The notes under the pieces are model-generated. The model was not told where the DNA came from and made no database searches. It saw nothing but the letters and a program-made list of their open reading frames with translations. Of a stretch of DNA of 64,000 nt, positions 11,744-21,491 are shown piece after piece (position 1 is the stretch's first letter; the number at the start of each line of letters is the position of its first letter). This DNA comes from Microdochium bolleyi (Eukaryota; Ascomycota; Sordariomycetes; Xylariales; Microdochiaceae). Made by a program: the position numbers and the translations under genes. The stretch spans positions 4,264,377-4,328,376 of the forward strand of contig KQ964245.1 of the NCBI GenBank assembly GCA_001566295.1. Direction: 5' to 3'.

Positions 11744-12993
11744 TATATCGGGTGATGAGGAAGTGATATGCTAAGACTGCACAGAGCAAAGCGTGATGTT
11801 GAGGGAGCGTAAGAAAAGGAGTGAGATTGGTTGATTGACCAGCAATATCGCCCTGAGAAGGAACCCGACAAAAGACAGCAGAAGAGACTTGGGATGGGAA
11901 ATGATGAACACAGCAGACCCAATCGAGGGACACCTTGGCCCTTATGAAGACGTCTCGGCCTGTGCGGGCGGCTCAACTCTGATACTCCAACTGTAGCCGC
12001 CAATCCCCCGCGCACCAAGTCGGTTCACGCCTCCGAAACCCCATCTCGAACTTCTGGCGAGCATACTGCAGGGCTGTTGCCTCACGAGATATGCAGCAGC
12101 TCGTCAACGCCCCCTGGCTGGAGACATCCGTGAGCGACACGCCAATGCAGGAGACGGACATGCCACACCTGCAAGGAACAAGCCAGTAGCCGATTGCGAC
12201 AGCCCTCTGCCGGCCGCAGGTCTGCGAGCGTGACGGGCGTGATGGCGCTTCAAGGTCTAAGTCTCGGGCCGTGATTGGCTGTGCCCTTTGGCGCCCGGCA
12301 AGACAGCCCTCGAACCCCTGCAGTATGCTGCGGGCTGCGCGCCAAGCAGCGCCCGCCATTCGCCAGCCGCCCACTACGCTATCGTACGCTAGCATAGCTC
12401 GCGCTTACTCCCAGCTGCGTGCACCACCTTCTTGCAAGTCTTTCACGGTTTGCGGGAGGGCCGGACAGGAGGCGGCCATGTCATGTGGGGTCATAGAAGG
12501 TACGGAGTAGAATCGGCCGGCATCGGCCGGTTCTGCATCGCGGGCTCATGGCATCTTCAGATGGATCATCCGTGCTCTGCAACTTCCCAAAAGATGACCA
12601 AGCATAAGGCGGATCTCGAGACCCCAGTAGGCCCCAAACACCCGGCATGTCTAGGTTGCTCAAGCGTCCCATGGCGGTCGACCCCAACCAGGCCGTGGGC
12701 TTCCATCTAGCCACCGTCAATTGTGCCGTCACAGAAACACGTCTCGGCCGGCTGGGGTCCGATATACCGCTACGTTCTGATTATTCGGAGTGGTACCAAG
12801 ATAGTCAAGGATATTCTTACTAAAGGCAACTAGCTCACATATCGTGGCTCCGCACATTTCAAGCCACTTGCACGACTTGGATCTGCAAACAAGTGCTGCT
12901 GTTTCCTCGCTCTAGATGTATAACGCTTCAAATGCTCGGTGGTATTCTCTCTGCCCGCGCGAGTACGCCGCAGTGCGCGCTGGTGCCTCGATA
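11744..12993. other. Intergenic, promoter of the four-helix protein
   Basis: No gene is supported in these 1.25 kb. They are the upstream side of the tetraspan gene and the 3' flank of the hydrolase gene. A small direct repeat of CATCGGCCGG-like sequence occurs near 12520-12535. Confidence 0.5.
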
Positions 12994-15510
12994 TCATTCC
13001 ATACGTCGATCCTTGCCGAGACCGATCCCCTTTGCTCTGCCCCGGACAACCGCCTGCAACGCGCGGCCGACGGCATCCATGTCCCCCAGCATCGTAATGT
13101 GGCCCCGATTCGTGCTGTGCCTGCCGTCCTTGACCAGGTCGTATCCAGGCGGGAGCATCGCCTCCCTGGCGAGCACGACGCCGTCGCCGCTCTGGAACAG
13201 CAGGTTGTCGTAGCAGTCTGTGCGGGCGATGGCTTCTCGGCTCGTCACGTGCGCCGCGTAGACCGTCGGCACCTCCTTGCCGTAGATGATGGCCAGCGGA
13301 GGGTAGGCGTTGTCGGCGGCGTGCCCGGGTAGGTGGGCCAGCTCGCTGCGGAACTGCTTGACGTCGGCGAGCGTGCGGGCGAGGTAGGCCATGCTGCGCG
13401 CCAGCGCCTCCGGGTGGTGCTTGGCCTGCATCTGGGCCTGCTGATGCTGTTGCCTCGCGGCGTCTGACTTATCGCTCAGCGTGCCCATCTGCGGGGCCAG
13501 TGTCCGGTCGTTCGTCACTTCTGCCGTGCGCCCCGCGTTTGTATGCGCCTCCTGGCCGTGGAAGTGCTGAGGCCGAGCATCGTTGCCCGCGCTGTTGCCC
13601 CGATTCCTAAGGGGGCTCGGTAGGCTGCCGGAGAGGTCCCGTAGTGTTCCGAGCGTGCTGGTGCGTCCTCGCGCCACCTGCACCGGGGTCCCGACGCAAG
13701 GGGACCAGCAGTATTTCGCCCAGTCCTGCGCGTTGAAAAAGTCGACTGGGTATTCCTCACCGGTGGCCTTGTTGACGAAGCAGAACCCGTCATCTGGCAG
13801 GAGAGCGAAGCTGGTTCTCAGCGTGAAGTTGACCTGGGCTGTCAGGACCTTTTCGTTGAGCAGGACGGCGTCTCCGTTTCGCAGGGGGCCCAGGATGTTG
13901 ATGCATCTCTGCGGCGTGCCCGCGAAGATGACACCGGCGAACAGGCTTGGGTTCTGGTTGACGACGTGTCTGGTGATGAGACCGCCAAGACTGTGAGCAA
14001 TGACAGTGGCGCCTCGATCCCCTGGGGCCACACCGGGCTGGTTGCAGGGAAGTTGCTCCATGTACTGTTTGAGCTTGCGCGACAGGAGGGACGGGCTCAA
14101 CCTCCAGTCGTAGCCGTAGTCCCATATCCTCAGCTTGCCTGACTTGGCATTGTCACAAGCCCGCAGCCGCTTGAACAGCTTTTTCGATATGTCGACGGGC
14201 CCGATATTCTTGAGCATGCCGTCAGGGTAGATTGTGTCCTCCATGTTCTCCTCGTCCTCTGGCTCCAGTCCGACTTCCAGGTTCACCTTGCGCATGTTGA
14301 GCCCAACTTTCACCGGTACCCAGACCTGACGCTTGGTCCGCGTTGACCGCAGAACGGAACCTCGATATCCGCCCATGATCACAAGATCGCCCGTAAGGGA
14401 TTCCAGAGCACGGTCGAGCTCAGACAAATTGGCATCTTTGGGGGCCGCAGTGGCGGTCTCTGGCGCCTCGCCTCGCTGTGAAGGATCCTCGAGGGTTGTT
14501 TGCGAGGAATCCCAGCTGAGGACTGAGTTTCGCTTAAGCGTATCCGGGATCATGTTGGGAATGTTCGGCATTTTGAACGTCGGCTTGTCCCAGCTATCAG
14601 TAATAGCTTTGAACCTATTGTTTTTCATTTCTCGAACATCGTCCCATCTGCTGTCGTCGCCCAGTGATGATACACGTGACATCGAGTGGTACAGCATTGA
14701 TTCGTCTGATGTTGACCGCCGCGGTCCTTTTGGCCTGGCTGCATGCGAAGACAGCCGAGCCGGCAGCGGCCGAGGTGTATCATCGGTCTCTGTCAACGAT
14801 CCGGAAAGGTTGTCCTGAGTTATAATACCACCGGATGCGGGGATGTGTTTTGGCAGCTGGCTTTCCTTGCTATCAGATGCACCGTCATTCGTGGGACCAA
14901 TGCTTTTGGGGGGAGTAGAGGACAGCTTTGGTGATTTTGGTAAAGACTGGCTCGAGAAGAATGAAGGACGTGGGATGGATGGTAACGCGTCTCGAATGCG
15001 TCTAAAGGCTTCGGCACCGCCTGAGGAGGACCGACGATGCCTATTTGCTTTGCTGCCTCCGAAGACGCCTGCCAGGGACGACTTAGGTGCTGCATCGTCT
15101 TGCTGAACCAAGCCCTTCAAGCTCGGGAAGCGCGATGTCGAGACTTGTTCGGTCTTATCTGCAGGCTGTGTAACTGCGAATTTGTTGTGTACCACTAGGT
15201 CTGGGCGAGCGGCTTTTGCAGGAAGCGTGGTGGCCTCAAGGGGATTCTGGTTGCCCAAGGGAACAAAGCCATACTCCAGTGCAGCTTGCTTCTCGGCGGC
15301 TGGTGTTGTGGGCGATGTCAACCGCGTCGCAGCTCTGCTGATTGCTGGTTGGATAATCGATTGAGCATTCTCAGGGTCAATGTAGAGCGGCTCTTCCTCG
15401 AGGTTGCTGTCTGATGATGGCGAGCTGGGGTCTGGCGTGGGCTCAAGGCCGGCATCAGAGCTCTGCACGTCTGTCACATGCCGGACTGGGTCCACCGGTG
15501 CTGCAGACAT
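12994..15510 (-). CDS. LCAT-like alpha/beta hydrolase with long disordered N-terminus
   Basis: Intronless, 838 aa, read from the ATG at 15510 (MSAAPVDP); the frame continues a little upstream but without an ATG. Residues 1 to about 370 are Ser/Pro/Thr-rich and probably disordered. The hydrolase begins near DLVIMGGYRGSVLRS and has the nucleophile elbow VIAHSLGG (Ser near residue 507), preceded by WDYGYDWRLSPSLL as in lecithin:cholesterol acyltransferase and related lipases. A likely acidic residue follows later (IYGKEVPTVYAAHV, SGDGVVLAREAMLPPGYD). The C-terminal GHITMLGD supplies a candidate catalytic His. The probable activity is hydrolysis or acyl transfer on a lipid. Proteins of this layout occur throughout filamentous ascomycetes, but their substrate is not known to me. 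No signal peptide or membrane helix is visible, so it is probably cytosolic or peripheral to membranes. Confidence 0.8.
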   Translation of the reverse strand: MSAAPVDPVRHVTDVQSSDAGLEPTPDPSSPSSDSNLEEEPLYIDPENAQSIIQPAISRAATRLTSPTTPAAEKQAALEYGFVPLGNQNPLEATTLPAKAARPDLVVHNKFAVTQPADKTEQVSTSRFPSLKGLVQQDDAAPKSSLAGVFGGSKANRHRRSSSGGAEAFRRIRDALPSIPRPSFFSSQSLPKSPKLSSTPPKSIGPTNDGASDSKESQLPKHIPASGGIITQDNLSGSLTETDDTPRPLPARLSSHAARPKGPRRSTSDESMLYHSMSRVSSLGDDSRWDDVREMKNNRFKAITDSWDKPTFKMPNIPNMIPDTLKRNSVLSWDSSQTTLEDPSQRGEAPETATAAPKDANLSELDRALESLTGDLVIMGGYRGSVLRSTRTKRQVWVPVKVGLNMRKVNLEVGLEPEDEENMEDTIYPDGMLKNIGPVDISKKLFKRLRACDNAKSGKLRIWDYGYDWRLSPSLLSRKLKQYMEQLPCNQPGVAPGDRGATVIAHSLGGLITRHVVNQNPSLFAGVIFAGTPQRCINILGPLRNGDAVLLNEKVLTAQVNFTLRTSFALLPDDGFCFVNKATGEEYPVDFFNAQDWAKYCWSPCVGTPVQVARGRTSTLGTLRDLSGSLPSPLRNRGNSAGNDARPQHFHGQEAHTNAGRTAEVTNDRTLAPQMGTLSDKSDAARQQHQQAQMQAKHHPEALARSMAYLARTLADVKQFRSELAHLPGHAADNAYPPLAIIYGKEVPTVYAAHVTSREAIARTDCYDNLLFQSGDGVVLAREAMLPPGYDLVKDGRHSTNRGHITMLGDMDAVGRALQAVVRGRAKGIGLGKDRRME

Positions 15511-16984
15511 TCTGGCTTGGGTGTTTCGGGCGGAAGACAAGACCAATTGGTTCAGGCTGCTCCATGCCACTTACTCCTGGAGAACGAAAGTCGATTCGGG
15601 CGACGACTGGCTCAAATATTGATGCCTGGTGACCGACTCAGGATCGGGATTCGTGGTTGCTCGCGTGCCAGAGCCGGAAGTGCCGGAGTGGGCCTGTTGC
15701 TTGAGTTCGTAAGGCTCGGACGAGAACGATCTCGCGCCGGACCTGCTGAAGACAGGTACAGTACCTTTAGGTAGATCCCCGCTCAAGAGAAAAAAATAGT
15801 TCCTTTGAGGCTACGAATAGTGCAAACGATTCCGCGTGGTCAGGATCGGAAGTCTGGGCTTGGCAGGGAAGTAACAATTGGAATTGTCAACCAAGGCGGG
15901 ATTCGGTGGTGTTTTGTTGTGCAGGCCCGACGGCCAGGGACAGACCTGAGGCGGATGTCAGCAGGAACCTTGTCACGAAATCAAGCCTCAGCCACGCGCG
16001 ACCTTGCGAGCCTAGGCCCGGCTCTGCCGCCACGCTGAAGACAGGAGCTGCATACCTTTTAGACCTCAAAAGTGCACTACTGCTGATAACGTCGTGACAC
16101 TGGCGCGTGCTGCAGCCGAGCTGATGGACGGCTGGGAGCAGGAACCTGGAGATACGGCGGTCCCTGTCCCTGTCGTCAGCAACGTAGCGGATACCGGGGC
16201 AGTGCAGTGCTGGAAGTGGACGCGGTAGCCACCTTAGGTACTTACTTTGAGGCGATCCTCTGGCGCTCAAGTCAGCATTTAGCGGGAGTGTGCCGTGCCT
16301 TAAAAGAAGTCAATGCCATCCGTCAGGCTGGGCCTCAACTTGCCATGACGCGGGCAAGGACTGACGGGTTGAGCGGCTTCCATTTTGACGTCATGGAACA
16401 AGGCGAGTGGCTAACTCTAGCGCGCGTGCCCCCGGGTGCAAGCATGGTACAGCGCTCGCTCGGTGGGCTATCGAGATTGTCTGTCGTACCGAGATGGCTA
16501 ACCGGCTGGGAAGTGGGAACGCTCGCCATGGCATCGTCTCCAGAACCCGCTGCGGTGGGCATGGGAATGGAGAGATTCCGCATGTCCTCGTCCGCTGCGC
16601 CGGCACCTTCGCAACGGGCTTGCGCATGGAGTCGGCCCTTGGCACGATTGGCACCCCTGCGGCTGAGACGACACAATGATAAGCGTGGAGCACCTCAGAC
16701 GTGAACCAGGCCTGCCTGGACATCTCCGTCCTCGTGCAGAGCTCGCAGCTGGGAGCGATGCACGCCACGAACAGTGCGGCTGATCCTAGTGTCGCGGGAG
16801 TTCATTCTCATGGGCACTCGGTTCGAAACAAAAGTCTGGTCATTGTCAGGTTTGCATTCGAGTGTTGCTATTTCTGGACAGCCGGGCCGGCAAGCATGGC
16901 GGAATCTAGATCCCAGGATCCCCCCCACGAATTCCGTGTACAAATCAATCGCCACAGCAACTTCCCCTCATCAAGATTCCCTGC
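15511..16984. other. Intergenic, hydrolase promoter and GST 3' flank
   Basis: 1.5 kb without a supported gene. A GTAAGT-type donor lies on the minus strand near 15575, so the hydrolase transcript may have an intron in its 5' leader. TAGGTA-type words (near 15768 and 16233) of a kind common in Pezizomycotina promoters are present. Confidence 0.45.
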
Positions 16985-17852
16985 TCAGGACGGTGGTGTA
17001 AAGTAAATGCCGGCACCTGAATCCAGCTCCTTGATCTTCTCAATCGACCTCTTCCACCCGGGGTGCGCCTCCAGACGCGCAATGTACTCGTACACCTTGG
17101 GGAACAGCGAGCGCGGCTCTCCACCAAAGTCGCCCATGTCAGCAAACGCATCCTTGGCATTGATCAAGCCGAAGCTGATCAGCACATCCGCGGCCGTCAG
17201 GTTCTTGCCGCAGAGGTAGTCGCCGCCGGACGTCGCCAGGCGCTCCTCGAGCAGGCCGAGCTGCGCCTTGATGTTGGGGATGATGGCCATGCTAAAGACC
17301 TGGCGCGCCACCATGCTCGTCACGGGCCGGATGAAGAAGGGGATGCGGCTGCTCTTGAGCGCGCTGATGAGCATCGCCTGGATCAGCGATGCCATGTACG
17401 TTCCCTCGGTGAAATGCAGGAAGTACTGCCAGCGCAGGAACTCCTCCGTCTCCCCGCCCAGCTTGCCCTCCTGGCCGTCCTTGTACCGCTTGGGCTTCAT
17501 CGTCGTGTCCTGGCCGAAGTGGTCGCAGAGGTACTGCACGATATTGCCGCTCTCGGCAAGCACGATCGGCTCGGTGGCACCCACGGGCGTGATGGACAAC
17601 AGTGGTGACTTGCCCAGAGGGTGGATCTTCTTCAGCTCGGGCGGCGCGAGCAAGGTCGGCTGGCGGCGGAAGATCTCGACCTCATAGTCGATCTTGAGCT
17701 CGTCGAGCAGCCATAGGATGCTTTGCGCCCGTGACTTCTCAAGCCTGGAGGTTGGTGTCAGATGGGCAGCCTCAAGCTGTGTGATGCTAAGATGATGGCC
17801 GACAATAGTCTTACCAGTGCAGCACAACCTTGGGCTTGGCGTCGGCAGTCAT
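16985..17852 (-). CDS. Glutathione S-transferase (Gtt1-like)
   Basis: Transfers glutathione to electrophiles in detoxification and redox defence. Exons 17852-17815 (38 nt) and 17744-16985 give 265 aa. The N-terminal exon encodes TADAKPKVVLHW, and the joined sequence continues LEKSRAQSILWLLDELKIDYEVE, the first beta-alpha unit of the thioredoxin-like domain. The glutathione-binding segment is HPLGKSPLL followed by ESGNIVQYL (the conserved ES/N pair). The all-helical C-terminal domain covers about residues 95-240 and includes the SGGDYLCGKNLTAADVLISF motif, with the Asp typical of GST folding. The sequence resembles yeast Gtt1-type enzymes more than Ure2-like ones, judged from the W-LEKSRA start and the long alpha4 region. 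No signal peptide is seen; Gtt1 is ER-associated in yeast, but nothing here shows that. Confidence 0.9.
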
Positions 17853-18612
17853 TGTGTATTTCTTGCTGCTTAGGTGCAGGTGTAGGTTCACCGGTCTGTA
17901 TGTTCCATGCAAAGAGAAATCGCCCAGGGCCCGAGACGTGAGCGATCAATATGTATATTGCGCTCTAGAGCTCGGTGCCGATCGGGATGACGGCTGCCCC
18001 GCGGAGCTTTCCGCACTTGGAATGCTTGTCTGACACTGACAGTCTGCTCAACTGGGCATTACTACTTGTTCTGTGATACAACGCTTCCTCATCACGCTGG
18101 GAATCATGATTGACACGGCCGCTTCGCAAGCTCTTACGCAGTCGAGATTGGTTTGCATTGTCATTAGTCCTGACGATCAAATCTGGACCACCACAACCAA
18201 AGGTGCTGCAGGCTGGCCCTAGCTTGCGAGCCTTGTGAGCCTCGGCAGACATCTGATGATCATGATTTGGCGAAAGCTAAAAGTCAAGGTGTGGATCCGC
18301 AGGCCTTGTCATCGCATGGCATGGTCGGCTGGCCATCACCCGACTCCGATAGTCCAGGCCCCACCAGGCAGACTTGCAGCCACACCGACCACGTCTTGTG
18401 GCTTTGCCCTCCCGCCTGGTCCAAAGCACTCCTGTGGCGCAATCAGCGTTGCAGCCTGAGGCATCCACGGGCACATCGAGCCGCTTCGGAACTCACCTCG
18501 AGCTTCGGCAGCATCATTGCGAAGACAAGGCCTCACGCAGTCGGCTCGACGACAATCCACCAGCACACCACCCACACACACGTGCACAGTCTCTGACTGA
18601 AAACTCGTCAAG
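17853..18612. promoter_or_regulatory. Divergent promoter region, GST (-) and complex I subunit (+)
   Basis: The two genes are transcribed away from each other across 760 bp, so both promoters must be in this interval. No open frame is convincing. A CCAAT word in reverse (ATTGG, about 18147) is present; I cannot assign it to either gene. Confidence 0.55.
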
Positions 18613-19298
18613 ATGGGCGGCCTCGAACACTACCGTGAGTGATCTTTCGTGCAGGCTGCTGTTGCTGTCAATTGATCTTGGCTGGCGCAGCGTCTGGAAC
18701 ATCCCACCTCTTTCATGCGCATATCGCTAACCAGTCTCCGCGATGCAGGCATGGCGATGGACCCAGCCATCCAGAAGCTCGGGGGTACGTTCACTCCTTG
18801 AATTTCCTCGGGACGATCGAATCCAGCACAACACGACCCATGGCTCGCCCGCCGCCGCATATCAATCGTCTTTTCACACCCGATGCTTGAGATATGCCTC
18901 CGCGATCTAGTGTCACGGGGCACCGCGACCGACACCTTCTGTTCCGACTTACGAAACGTCCAAACAAACTCGGTTCGCATCGTGTATGAGGACCTCAATG
19001 CTAACATACCTCTACCATCGCATACAGCCATGCAATCCAACCGCTTCCGTTACTTCCGCTGGACCAAGCGTACCGCGTCCATCACTCTCGCTTACGTCGT
19101 CGTTGTTCCTGCCATTGTTGGCATCATCGCCTACAGGACAGATGTGAGTCCCCGCGCACTCAATCGCCTCAACTCGTCCCCGGATTGCGGCGGGGTTGGG
19201 GCGAGCCTATATAATTGTACCTCTCGCTGACCGTCATGGAACAGGGTCTTTGGGATCTGCGGGCGAAGAGGAAGGGAGACTCCATGAGAGAATGGTAA
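18613..19298 (+). CDS. Mitochondrial complex I small subunit, B15/NDUFB4-like
   Basis: A 75-aa accessory subunit of NADH:ubiquinone oxidoreductase in the inner mitochondrial membrane. Four exons: 18613-18634 (22 nt), 18749-18784 (36 nt), 19028-19143 and 19245-19298. Each junction keeps phase, and the joined protein starts MGGLEHY, continues MAMDPAIQKLGAMQ, then NRFRYFRWTKRTASIT, one membrane helix (LAYVVVVPAIVGIIAY), and ends TDGLWDLRAKRKGDSMREW. This pattern matches the fungal B15-type subunit: HY-MA-DPAI near the start, RYFRWT before the helix, and an RAKR-GD tail. The two tiny first exons and the short total length make the gene easy to miss. Start and end are well fixed by the motif match. 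Confidence 0.88.
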
Positions 19299-19756
19299 AC
19301 AGGGAGAGGACTTGGCATATGTAAATGCCACAAGGATAGCCGTGGGAGTTCGCAAGGGCATCCACCAAAGAAGTGGAAGCCTGTGTACATAGAAGATGCT
19401 CTTTCGTCACGGAGCTGGCAATTATGCTTGGCGCTTACCAAACAACAGTCCAAATGATCTCCATCATACACATGTGAATGCCCGACTGATCAGCTCGAGA
19501 CAATATTAAGTACCCAGTTCCTTTCAGGCTAACCTTGGAAGGGTCAGATATAAGCATCACAGACAAGCCATGCTCTGAGCTATTCTATGAACGAAGCATG
19601 CAAACCCGAAGGGAAGCCTACTGTATCAAATGAACAGTCTGGGGTATCATATGGACGGGAAGCTATCTCGTATCGTAATTCCAAGTACTCACAGCAATGC
19701 AACAGCACATACTCCTTCCATTCTACCACTGGAAGCTCGTGTCGACTGAGTGCACA
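19299..19756. other. Convergent intergenic region
   Basis: Short AT-richer spacer between the ends of the complex I subunit gene and SAP18, likely carrying both 3' UTRs. Nothing else is seen. Confidence 0.6.
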
Positions 19757-20773
19757 TCACCACCTCCCTCGACCACCGCTGCTCCGACCAGGCCGCCCAT
19801 CAAAATCATCGTCACCTCGTCGCCACTCCCCTCTGGGCACAGCAGGCAAGGTCTCTCCGCGACGCCACTCGCCCGCCGGCACCCCTCCCGCTTCTCCCCC
19901 TCCTTTCCTACTGACACTGTATTGCCCACTGCCAAACCCTCCTCCTTCTCGCTCTCTCCCACCATATCCAATGCCGCTGCCGCGCCTCCCTCCCCCGTGT
20001 CGGCCGTAGCCGCCACCATCGTCACGATACCGCTCATTGCGGCCACGGTCCCAGTCACGATCCCTATTGTCCCTGCGCCCAGATAATGACGACTGCCTTG
20101 CGGCACTCGCCCCGATGGGCCTGGCCTCTCCAGCACCGAACCCGCGACCGGTCCTAGCGGCGCTGGCCGGCGCCACGGAGCCGTCGTCGAGCGGCGGGAG
20201 AATCGCGCAGGAGATGTAGTCGCCCGGCACGAGGCGGGCCTCGGACAGAGTCTTGGACCCGTCAGACCCCCCAAGCTGCAGAGAAGAGTTCCGGTCGAGG
20301 TGGCTGTCCTCCTTGCCGATGTCGCCGAAGTCGAGGGCGTCCAGATCGGAGACGTCGAGACCTTGGCCGCCCAGACCGATCACGACACTGCCCAGGTCTT
20401 TCACGTTAAACTTCCCCCCTCCTCCATGCCCTCTACCGTGCGGCCCAGACGAAGAGGAGTTGTTGTTGTTGTCTACTGATTTGAAGGAGGCGAAGATGAG
20501 CCGGAAAACCAGCCGCGTCCCGATCGCCGGTTCGGGCAATATCTTTCCAATCCTGCTGTTCTCGTCATCATGCGGTTGCTGCGGGTAGGGTGGGGAGGAG
20601 GCGGCCGCGATTTGGTGCGACAGTTCCGTCAGCGTGCTGTCCGGCCACGTGTGCAGCGTGAGGTGCTGCGGGAGGTCTGCAGGATCGCCGACGTTGAACT
20701 CGTCCGGCCGGTGGAAGGCCCCCGTGCGGTAGAAGAGCCGGAGCATGAACGGGGGAGTGGTGTGCCGGTCCAT
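19757..20773 (-). CDS. SAP18: SAP18-family protein with RGG-rich tail
   Basis: SAP18 is a ubiquitin-fold protein of the Sin3 histone deacetylase complex and of the ASAP/PSAP complexes tied to splicing and the exon junction complex. This intronless frame gives 338 aa. The conserved core starts at once: PFMLRLFYRTGAFHRPDEF, LTLHTWPDSTLTELSHQI, GTRLVFRLIFASF, then the late strand VKDLGSVVIG and the LVPGDYISCAILPP end motif at about residue 200. Insertions of Asn/Ser and Gly/His separate the strands, so the core is longer than in animals. Residues 200-338 are Arg/Gly/Asp-rich with RGRG and YGRHGGG runs, a typical RNA-binding RGG-like tail. The ATG at 20773 has no in-frame ATG upstream before a stop; a short upstream exon remains possible because many fungal SAP18s have a few more residues. 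Confidence 0.88.
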   Translation of the reverse strand: MDRHTTPPFMLRLFYRTGAFHRPDEFNVGDPADLPQHLTLHTWPDSTLTELSHQIAAASSPPYPQQPHDDENSRIGKILPEPAIGTRLVFRLIFASFKSVDNNNNSSSSGPHGRGHGGGGKFNVKDLGSVVIGLGGQGLDVSDLDALDFGDIGKEDSHLDRNSSLQLGGSDGSKTLSEARLVPGDYISCAILPPLDDGSVAPASAARTGRGFGAGEARPIGASAARQSSLSGRRDNRDRDWDRGRNERYRDDGGGYGRHGGGRRGSGIGYGGREREGGGFGSGQYSVSRKGGGEAGGVPAGEWRRGETLPAVPRGEWRRGDDDFDGRPGRSSGGRGRW

Positions 20774-21491
20774 GGCTGCGGCAGAGGATCTGCGTTGATC
20801 TTTATCCTGCGTATCCAGAAACTGGCGGCGCTTATGAGGCTCTGCCTGGAGTCAATGGCTGGTCCTGCTGTGTTGCCGGTTTTCAGGTGAAGAAGGATGG
20901 TGAACGTATTACAAGTTGATGACACGCGAGATGCTGAGAGCCAGCTCTGTGTTTTCAAAGCTTTGACCACGAGGTTTGCAGATTGAGTAGACAGCAGCGG
21001 CAATCATATGAAACCCTCGCCAGATCTGCAACACTTTCCAAGATCGAGTAGTTTGCAACAGATCGCAGCTGCGGTCCACACCCAGCTCAAATGTCGTTGA
21101 GAGTTGTCTGTAGTTGAAGGTTTGTGGATCTGCGACGGCTCCCCACACTCCGGCACAGCGTGGACCCTCACCCTCCTTGCGCCAGTGCGACCAGGCTCCG
21201 ATCTCTGGAGCTCGGCCAAAACTTTGGATAACTTCAGCTACCCAAGCAAATCAACACCATCCACGAACGCATATCACACCTGCTACTGCAGCCCGCCTCC
21301 ACAATTGCTTTGCGATACGAGACTGGCCACCGAACGATTTGTGTCCAGCCCCTCAAAATCTTTCCGCCTGCGACAACCCACACCTATCTACGATTGTCAC
21401 CTGCACGATTCCAAGCTCCACAAGCCTTCGACACTGCCATCCTGTCGCATAAGAGACCATTGTGGGGGAGTAACAGCCACCGTAACCCGCC
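20774..21491. promoter_or_regulatory. Divergent promoter region, SAP18 (-) and PRP18 (+)
   Basis: 718 bp separates the two starts, so it must carry both promoters. Small open frames on either strand are not supported. Both genes act in pre-mRNA processing, so co-expression from this region is plausible but unproven. Confidence 0.6.

Noticed and set aside
15511..15570. Extension of the LCAT-like hydrolase to 858 aa
   Set aside because: The added 20 codons begin with GTG rather than ATG and have no family support, so the ATG at 15510 was taken.
17063..17608. 181-codon plus-strand open frame
   Set aside because: Antisense to the GST gene, whose domain motifs are clear.
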